Positions 1 to 6,159 of a stretch of DNA of 7,094 bases are shown here, piece by piece. The first letter of the stretch is position 1. Every line of letters begins with the position of its first letter. Below the pieces are notes generated by a model, which made no database searches, was not told the DNA's origin, and worked only from the letters and a program-made list of their open reading frames with translations. The stretch spans positions 1 to 7,094 of the forward strand of contig JAABRJ010000048.1 of NCBI GenBank assembly GCA_011390985.1, in the 5' to 3' direction. The translations under genes were made by a program, and so were the position numbers. The DNA comes from Desulfobacteraceae bacterium (lineage in GTDB: Bacteria > Desulfobacterota > Desulfobacteria > Desulfobacterales > JAABRJ01).

Positions 1-801
<801 letters not shown>

Positions 802-860
802 AACGTTCCTCTCGGCGGTTGGGCGGCCGGTTGGCGGGCGACGCCGACGAGTGCAGGCTA

Positions 861-873
861 TGCCAAAATGGAA
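861..873. promoter_or_regulatory. Putative activator site 1 (distal copy of TGCCAAAATGGCA dyad)
   Basis: The sequence TGCCAAAATGGAA differs at one position from the perfect palindrome TGCCA-AAA-TGGCA. It is the farthest of three copies from the sigma-54 promoter, with its centre about 279 bp upstream of the -24 GG. It starts exactly 110 bp before copy 2, close to a whole number of helical turns. It is interpreted as an upstream activating site for a sigma-54 enhancer-binding protein, probably the adjacent divergent regulator. Confidence 0.6.
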
Positions 874-939
874 CACGAATCAAGTAAATTGTGTAACTTT
901 CTTGAATTACAACCAGAAAATATATCGGATGCGGTCGTG

Positions 940-959
940 CCGGCTTCCGGGGAGGCCGG
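940..959. repeat. Inverted repeat between activator sites 1 and 2
   Basis: CCGGCTTCC and GGAGGCCGG are inverted copies separated by two bases, with one G-T type mismatch. No T-run follows on either strand, so it does not look like an intrinsic terminator. It may be an operator-like dyad or chance in GC-rich sequence. Confidence 0.3.
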
Positions 960-970
960 ACGGAAAATTA

Positions 971-983
971 GGCCAAAATGGCA
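971..983. promoter_or_regulatory. Putative activator site 2 (middle copy of the dyad)
   Basis: The sequence GGCCAAAATGGCA carries the intact right half TGGCA and an all-but-one-base left half of the dyad. Its centre lies about 169 bp upstream of the -24 GG of the sigma-54 promoter and 60 bp before copy 3. The flanks downstream (ACATTAAG) are AT-rich. The interpretation is the same as for the other copies. Confidence 0.6.
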
Positions 984-1030
984 CATTAAGTTTTAAGTTA
1001 ATGAAATCAATAGCTAAATTATTCAATATG

Positions 1031-1043
1031 TGCCGAAATGGAA
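1031..1043. promoter_or_regulatory. Putative activator site 3 (proximal copy of the dyad)
   Basis: The sequence TGCCGAAATGGAA matches the dyad with two substitutions. Its centre is about 109 bp upstream of the -24 GG of the sigma-54 promoter, within the distance range at which enhancer-binding proteins normally act by DNA looping. The shared core of all three copies is CC(A/G)AAATGG. Confidence 0.55.
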
Positions 1044-1144
1044 TAGTTTTGGGCTGGGCCAGCGCGCCTCGCCATCTGCCCATCGTGAACGGAACATGCT
1101 GAAAATTTTACCTAATACAATCCTTCTCACAATTATTGGACAGC

Positions 1145-1160
1145 CGGTACGCAATTTGCT
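1145..1160 (+). promoter_or_regulatory. Sigma-54 (-24/-12) promoter of the metF-hdrA operon
   Basis: CGGTACGCAATTTGCT aligns with the sigma-54 consensus TGGCACG-N4-TTGCW, with the required GG (1146-1147) and GC (1158-1159) exactly 10 nt apart. ACG in the -24 element and TTGCT in the -12 element match perfectly. The two departures are C for T before GG and T for C after it. The predicted transcription start is near 1171, giving a leader of about 147 nt before metF. Three repeated dyads upstream and an adjacent sigma-54 activator gene strengthen the call. Confidence 0.75.
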
Positions 1161-1212
1161 GAACCCGAAGGACAGACGGGTTACGGCGACGGTTTCGTTC
1201 GGCTCATATCAT

Positions 1213-1263
1213 CGGTGGGCGCCTCGGCTTCGGGGTGCTTGGCGGTTCATGTTGGCCCCACCG
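1213..1263 (+). other. Foldable GC-rich leader segment upstream of metF
   Basis: CGGTGGG at 1213-1219 can pair with CCCACCG at 1257-1263. Inside it, either CGCC (1220-1223) with GGCG (1241-1244), or CCTCG (1222-1226) with CGGGG (1231-1235), can pair. It would lie in the transcribed leader if the sigma-54 promoter is used. I recognise no known riboswitch class, and such pairings can occur by chance at this GC content. Confidence 0.3.
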
Positions 1264-1317
1264 GCCCGGCAGCATCGGGACGGTCGGGTTTCATCAGACA
1301 ACTCAGGAGGTAAATCC

Positions 1318-2193
1318 ATGGAGTTAGCGCGCAAACTGGACGCGGGAACGTTTGTGGTCCTCGCCGAGATGGAACCGCCCAAGGGGGCGGACGCGTCTGC
1401 AATGGTCGGCGCCGCAACCAAGGTCAAGGGGGCGGTGGACGCTTTTCTGGTGCCGGAGATGAGCAATGCGGTCATGCGCATGAGCTCCCTCAGCGGCGCC
1501 ATGCTGCTTCAGGCCAAGGGGATGGATGCCATCATGCAGGTCAACTGCCGCGACCGCAACCGGCTGGCCCTGCAGGCGGATCTCCTCGGGGCGAGCGCCT
1601 GCGGGGTGGGCGGTGTGATGGCGGTCAGCGGCGAAGAGCCGAGCTTCGGGGACCACCACGAAGCCCGGCCGGTCTACGACATTCAACTCCTGGAATTGCT
1701 GGGGGCCATCCGCAGCCTGCAGTCCGGCCGGGACATGGCCGGGGTCGAGCTGGCCGGTGCACCGCAATTTCTGGTGGGCGCGGCGGTCAACAGCGGCGCG
1801 CCGTCGCACGAGCTGGACCGCGAAGTGGTGGAGATGCGCAAAAAGGTCGAGGCCGGCGCCCGCTTTTTCGTCACCCCGCCGGTGTTCGATCTGAACGTGC
1901 TGGAGGCCTTCCGCCAGCGGGTCAGGGAGTTCGATGTCCACCTGATCCCCACCGTGCTGCTGCTCAAATCCCTCGGCATGGCGCGCTACCTCCAGCGGCA
2001 CATGGCCAGTGTCGCTGTCCCCGGGGCGTTGATTCAACGGCTGCAAAAGGCCCCGGACAAGGTCCGGGAATGCGTCCGGGTCGCAGCCGAAACGGTGATC
2101 GCGCTGCGCGAAGCACGTTACAGCGGCGTGTTGATCTCCACCCTCGGGTGGGAGCACAAGCTCCCCGAGATTCTCGGCGGAATGGGGGTTTAG
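1318..2193 (+). CDS. metF: Methylenetetrahydrofolate reductase (MetF family)
   Basis: A 291-residue protein of the usual length for the MetF catalytic barrel. It would catalyse 5,10-methylene-THF / 5-methyl-THF interconversion with bound flavin in the methyl branch of the Wood-Ljungdahl pathway or in methionine synthesis. Visible family marks are AEMEPPKG at 16-23 (corresponding to the EFFPPK region), CRDRN at 77-81 followed by a GA-rich helix, GVMAVSGEEP at 99-108, GARFFVTPPVFD at 180-191 and a C-terminal barrel end. The start is ATG 1318 because AGGAGG sits at 1305-1310, seven bases upstream; in-frame codons farther upstream lie in the control region. Two departures from the textbook pattern are apparent by eye: Glu106 where TGD-type MetFs have Asp, and TPP (186-188) where a TQ pair is common. 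The gene is first in an operon with hdrA and mvhD genes, 87 nt before hdrA, which suggests that electrons come through an HdrA/MvhD module and not simply NAD(P)H (inference). No metV is seen next to it. Confidence 0.88.
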   Translation: MELARKLDAGTFVVLAEMEPPKGADASAMVGAATKVKGAVDAFLVPEMSNAVMRMSSLSGAMLLQAKGMDAIMQVNCRDRNRLALQADLLGASACGVGGVMAVSGEEPSFGDHHEARPVYDIQLLELLGAIRSLQSGRDMAGVELAGAPQFLVGAAVNSGAPSHELDREVVEMRKKVEAGARFFVTPPVFDLNVLEAFRQRVREFDVHLIPTVLLLKSLGMARYLQRHMASVAVPGALIQRLQKAPDKVRECVRVAAETVIALREARYSGVLISTLGWEHKLPEILGGMGV

Positions 2194-2280
2194 GCGCGCC
2201 CGCAGCACAGGAACTTTAGGCGACGGCCGTTGCCGGGGTGACCGACGGCGGCAGGAACAACAGAAGAAAAGGTGAACCAT

Positions 2281-5200
2281 ATGGATAACGACAAGGTCAT
2301 CGCATTCAAGCAAAACAGCGGGGTTACCGGTTCGGTAATGGTCGTGGGGGGTGGCATCACCGGGATGCAGGCCGCTCTGGACCTGGCCGAATCAGGCTAT
2401 TTCGTCCACCTCGTGGAACAATCCCCCGCCATCGGCGGCACCATGGCGCAGCTGGACAAGACCTTTCCCACCAACGACTGCGCGATGTGAATTATCTCCC
2501 CCAAACTGGTCGAGGTCGGCCGGCATCTGAACATCGAGCTGCTCACCCTGACGTCGGTGAATGCCATCACCGGCGAGGCGGGCAATTTTCACGTCAGTCT
2601 CACCCAATCGCCACGCTACGTGGACATGGACAAGTGTATCGCCTGCGGCGCCTGCGCGGAAAAATGCCCCGCCAAAACCGCGGACGCCTTCAACGAGAGG
2701 ATTTCCAAGCGCAAAGCGATCTACGTGCCCTATCCCCAGGCGGTGCCCCTGAAGTACAGCATCGACCCGGGACGCTGCATCTGGCTCAAGAAAGGCAAGT
2801 GCGGGGTCTGCGAGAAGATCTGCCCCACCCAGGCGATCCGCTTTGACGACACCGCCAAAGAGATCAGCCGCGACGTGGGCGCCGTGATCATGACGGCCGG
2901 GCTTCAGGCCTTTGACCCCTCCGGGCTGGACAACTACCAGCACGGCAAACTGCCCAACGTGGTCACCAGTCTGGCGTTCGAGCGCCTGCTGTCCGCCGGC
3001 GGGCCCACCGGCGGGCACGTGACATGTCCCTCCGACGGCCGCGCGCCCAAACGCATCGCCTGGCTGCAGTGCGTCGGCTCCCGCGATCTCAACCGCTGCG
3101 GCAACCAGTACTGCTCTTCGGTTTGCTGCATGTACGCCATCAAGGAGGCGGTAATCGCCAAAGAGCACCTGGGGCCCGAATTCGAACCGACCATCTTTTT
3201 CATGGACATGCGCACCCACGGCAAGGAGTTCGAGAAGTATTACACGCGCGCCAAAGCCCAAGGGGTCCGTTTTATCCGTTCCCGGGTGCACACCATCACC
3301 GAAACGGCCGCCGACGGCACCCTCAGCCTGCGGTATGTGACCGAGGAAGGCGCCCTGGTGGATGAGCAATTCGATCTGGCGGTGCTTTCGGTGGGCATGG
3401 AGCCGGCCGAGAGCGCGGTTGAAACGGCCAGGAAACTGGGTGTGGCGCTCAATCCTCACCGGTTCGTGGCCACCGACGATCTCGCGCCCGTGAGTACATC
3501 ACGGCCCGGAATCTACGTCGCCGGTGTGCTCCAGGGGTGCAAGGACATTCCCCAGTCGGTGGTCGAGGCCAGCGCGGCGGCGTGCAGCGCGGCCGTTCAC
3601 CTGACCCCGGCGCGGGGCAGCCGGGTCGCTGCGCCCTCTTTTCCCGCAGAGCGCGAGGTCAGCGGCGACGACCCGCGGGTGGGGGTTTTTGTCTGCAACT
3701 GCGGCGTCAACATCGGCGGCATCGCCGATGTGCCCGCCCTGGTGGCGTTTGCCAGGGGATTGCCGCACGTGGTTTTCGCCGAGGATAATCTCTTTTCCTG
3801 CAGCCAGGACACCCAGGAGAAGCTGGTCGGGGTGATCCGGGAGCAGAAACTCAACCGCATCGTCGTGGCGGCCTGCACCCCCCGTACCCATGAGCCCCTT
3901 TTCCAGGAAACCCTGCGCAACGCCGGGCTCAACCCCTACCTGTTCGAGATGGCCAACATCCGCAACCAGTGCACCTGGGTGCATTCTGAAAACAAGGACA
4001 AGGCCACCGACAAGGCCCGCGACCTGATCCGCATGGCCGTGGCGCGCGCCTCCCTGCTGGAGCCGATCCCCGATCTGGAAGTAGCCATCGAGAAGTCGGC
4101 CCTGGTGGTCGGCGGCGGCGTGGCCGGCATGACGGCGGCCTTGAGCTTGGCCGATCAGGGCTTTCCGACCGTGATTGTCGAGAAAGCCGCGGTCCTGGGC
4201 GGCGCGGCGCGCGATGTGCGCAGCACCCGCCAGGGACAGGATGTGCCGCTTTTTCTCGAGAAACTGGTCGCGCGGGTGGAGCAGCACCCCGATCTCACGG
4301 TGCTGTGCAACGCCGAAGTGACGGCGGCCTCGGGCTTCGTCGGCAACTTTGAAACCACGGTGGTCTCGGGTGAGGGCGCACGCACCATCAAGCACGGGGC
4401 CACCATCATCGCCACCGGTGCCCAGGCCACCGAGACGGATGAATATCTCTACGGAAAACACCCGCGGGTGACCCGTTGGCACGACCTCGAGCAGCATCCC
4501 GAGCGTCTGAACGGGGCTGCGAGCGTGGTATTCGTGCAGTGTGTCGGCTCACGCGACGATAAGCGGCCCTACTGCTCGCGGATCTGCTGCACCTCGGCGG
4601 TCAAACAGGCCATTTGGATCCGCAGCCGTTTCCCGCAGACGGCGGTTTACATCCTCTACCGCGATATCCGCACTTTCGGCGAGGCTGAGCTGCTCTACAA
4701 ACAGGCGCGCGAGATGGGGGTGATCTTCATCCGTTACAGCCTGGAGCGCAAGCCGGTGGTCAGCGCCGACGGCGAGCGGCTCAAGGTGGTGGTCTTCGAT
4801 CCGGTCCTGCAGCGCTCACTCGCCATTCCCGCGGACTACCTCAACCTGATGACCGCCGTGGAACCCCCCAGGCAGACCCGCTTGGCGGAACACTACAAAC
4901 TGCCCCTGACAGCCGAGGGCTTTTTCATGGAGGCCCACGCCAAGCTGCGGCCGGTGGACTTCGCCACCGACGGCATCTTTGTCTGCGGTCTGGCCCATTA
5001 CCCCAAGCCCCTGGAGGAGAGCATCGCCCAGGCCCTGGCAGCCGCCGGCCGCGCCACCACGGTTCTCGCGCGGGATGCCGTCAAGGTTTCGCCGCTGGTT
5101 TCCCAGGTGGATGCCGAGAAATGCATCGGCTGCGGGCTGTGCGCCGAAATCTGCCCCTTCGGCGCCATCGAGATGATGCCGGTGGAGGGCAAGGGCCTGC

Positions 5201-5328
5201 GGGCGCGCAACATTCCGGCCTCCTGCAAGGGCTGCGGTCTGTGCGCGGCCTCCTGTCCCCAGCGGGCCATCGACATGCTGCATTTCCGTGACCAGCAGAT
5301 CATCGCCGCGATTGCCGCGGTGGGCTGA
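2281..5328 (+). CDS. hdrA: Selenocysteine-containing double-module HdrA (heterodisulfide reductase subunit A-like)
   Basis: A single 1015-residue reading frame is interrupted only by UGA at 2488-2490, read as selenocysteine U70 in TNDCAMU-IISPKLVE, where other HdrA proteins have Cys. The start is ATG 2281 with AAAAGGTGA upstream; an in-frame GTG at 2272 lies inside that ribosome binding site. Module 1 has FAD/Rossmann GGGITG at 23-28, an inserted ferredoxin domain (C119, C122, C125, C129 and C166, C174, C177, C181), and the HdrA cysteine motif C264, C273, C278, C282, C283. Module 2 (from about 467) resembles full-length HdrA: N-terminal cysteines C472, C474, C507, C532 and C564, Rossmann GGGVAG at 611-616, a second C754/C765/C769-C770 motif, and a C-terminal two-cluster ferredoxin (C948-C958, C982-C992). 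Module 2 lacks the Sec/Cys motif and the inserted ferredoxin. It is a cytoplasmic electron-bifurcating scaffold by family. It ends at a genuine UGA stop, and mvhD follows after 66 nt. Confidence 0.93.
2488..2523 (+). promoter_or_regulatory. Sec UGA codon and SECIS-like hairpin of hdrA-1
   Basis: UGA at 2488-2490 is followed after 15 nt by CUGGUC (2506-2511), loop GAGGUC (2512-2517) and GGCCGG (2518-2523), six pairs including two G-U. The loop contains GGUC, resembling the AGGUCU loop of the E. coli fdhF SECIS bound by SelB. The UGA-to-loop distance of 21 nt fits known bacterial SECIS geometry. Confidence 0.8.
2500..2535 (+). repeat. 36-nt exact repeat, copy in hdrA-1
   Basis: It is identical to 6358-6393 in hdrA-2. 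It covers the SECIS-like hairpin and encodes PKLVEVGRHLNI. Flanking bases differ on both sides, so identity is concentrated at the hairpin. Confidence 0.9.
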
Positions 5329-5353
5329 GGGTTTGCGACAGCGACGTGAAACC

Positions 5354-5372
5354 GGTTGGCCCGGGGCCAACC
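5354..5372 (+). other. Perfect intercistronic hairpin between hdrA-1 and mvhD
   Basis: GGTTGGCC (5354-5361), loop CGG (5362-5364) and GGCCAACC (5365-5372) form an uninterrupted 8-bp stem in the 66-nt gap. No U-run follows, so it is not an intrinsic terminator. It ends 22 nt before the mvhD ATG and just before its ribosome binding site. A role in mRNA stability, processing or translation balance is possible. Confidence 0.6.
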
Positions 5373-5394
5373 CCAGAGACGGAAGGGAAAACCG

Positions 5395-6144
5395 ATGACA
5401 GCCTTCGAACCGAAAATCGTGGCGTTTCTTTGCAACTGGTGCGCCTATGCCGGCGCCGATCTGGCCGGGGTGTCGCGCTTCCAGTACCCCGCCTCGATCC
5501 GCACCGTGCGGGTCATGTGCTCCGGCCGGGTGGACCCGCTGTTCGTCGTTCAAGCCCTGCAGCGCGGGGCGGACGGGGTATTGGTGGCCGGGTGACATTT
5601 CGGTGACTGCCATTACCTGGAAGGTAATGTTCAAGCCGACAAAAAAATACGCTTCGCCCGCAAGCTCCTGGAGTTCTCCGGCATCGGTGAGGGGCGCCTG
5701 CACCTGGCATGGGTGTCGTCGGCCGAGGCCCAGCGCTTCGTCGACATCGTCAAAACCGTGACCGAATCCATCGTCCAGCAGGGGCCATTTGACGCCGGGG
5801 CCTATCCCCTGGCGTTGAGGGCCGCCGAGATGACCTTGAACAGCGAGGTGGTTCGCTGGCTGGCGGGCAAGGAGGTCCGGATCACTAGGCGCGGCGACGT
5901 TTACGGCCGCAGCTGGGAGACCGAGCGCCTGGAGAAGGTCATGGACGACGTCCTGGAGCGTGAATACCAGAAAAACCTGATCTACCTGGCCATCGGCGAG
6001 GGGGCTGTTTCGGTCCGCGAAATCAGCGCCGCCACGGGGCTGGCACTGATGCGGGTTTCCTACCTGCTGACGGACCTGGAGAAGACCAACCGGGTGGAAT
6101 TCAAGGGCATGCACGATCGCAAACCCGTATTCGGCGTGCTTTAA
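5395..6144 (+). CDS. mvhD: Selenocysteine-containing MvhD-like iron-sulfur subunit with C-terminal winged-helix-like extension
   Basis: A 249-residue frame continues through UGA at 5593-5595, read as U67 in LVAGU-HFGDCHYLEGN, where MvhD/VhuD proteins carry Cys or Sec. Residues 1 to about 135 are the MvhD/FrhD-type [2Fe-2S] domain, with C13 and C16 (LCNWC), C42 (VMCSGR), U67 and C72 (DCHY). In methanogens this subunit passes electrons between hydrogenase or formate dehydrogenase and HdrA. Residues about 191-249 look like a winged helix (SVREISAATGLALMRVSYLL, then a short basic strand region), making the protein longer than a bare MvhD of about 140 residues. The start is ATG 5395 with GGAAGGG seven bases upstream; an in-frame TTG at 5356 lies within the intercistronic hairpin. 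The gene sits between two hdrA genes, 15 nt before the second, so its product probably docks on one or both HdrA proteins (inference). No hydrogenase gene is in the window, so its electron donor is unknown. Confidence 0.9.
5593..5629 (+). promoter_or_regulatory. Sec UGA codon and SECIS-like hairpin of mvhD
   Basis: UGA at 5593-5595 is followed after 15 nt by a perfect stem CATTACCT (5611-5618), loop GGA (5619-5621) and AGGTAATG (5622-5629). Read as a 7-bp stem, the loop is UGGAA. A G in the first two loop bases and a UGA-to-loop distance of 22-23 nt fit the bacterial SECIS pattern. The sequence differs from the hdrA hairpins. Confidence 0.78.
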
Positions 6145-6159
6145 CACGAAGGAGTCAAC

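Larger units (their letters stand above)
802..1317. other. 516-bp divergent regulatory region
   Basis: This stretch separates the regulator from metF and shows no convincing gene; the open frames crossing it are low-quality extensions or shadows. It has AT-rich patches (about 880-930, 985-1030 and 1095-1160) set in otherwise GC-rich DNA, as is common for bacterial control regions. It holds three copies of a 13-bp dyad, an inverted repeat at 940-959, a sigma-54 promoter at 1145-1160, and a GC-rich leader that can fold. No confident sigma-70 promoter for the divergent regulator was found by eye. Confidence 0.8.

Noticed and set aside
845..875. A reverse-strand sigma-54 promoter (TGGCATAGCCTGCA) for the regulator.
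   Set aside because: GG and GC are 8 nt apart instead of 10, and the TGGCA belongs to activator site 1.
979..994. A second sigma-54 promoter starting with the perfect -24 element TGGCACA.
   Set aside because: The -12 GC that should lie at 992-993 is TT. The TGGCA here is better explained as the right half of activator site 2.
1030..1317. An N-terminal extension of MetF from an upstream start at 1030.
   Set aside because: The extra residues match no MetF feature, the segment contains the promoter and activator site, and ATG 1318 has an excellent AGGAGG.
2488..2490. UGA as a nonsense mutation, frameshift or pseudogene in hdrA-1 (and likewise 5593 and 6346).
   Set aside because: Three genes have UGA exactly at a conserved Cys/Sec position, the frame stays intact across each, and a hairpin follows at the same distance. 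Random decay would not do this three times.
2392..3459. Long reverse-strand open frames opposite hdrA-1 (also 3499-4497 and 4816-6165).
   Set aside because: They are antisense shadows of GC-rich coding sequence with no recognisable domains and no ribosome binding sites, opposite a well-supported gene.
5326..5328. General reassignment of UGA (for example to Trp or Gly).
   Set aside because: hdrA-1 ends at a UGA after its C-terminal ferredoxin domain, and Trp is encoded by TGG throughout, so UGA is a normal stop outside the SECIS contexts.
5326..5372. Readthrough of the hdrA-1 terminal UGA as a second Sec, since a hairpin lies 25 nt downstream.
   Set aside because: Readthrough would add only six residues before another in-frame UGA at 5347-5349, and no Cys-containing extension is expected there.
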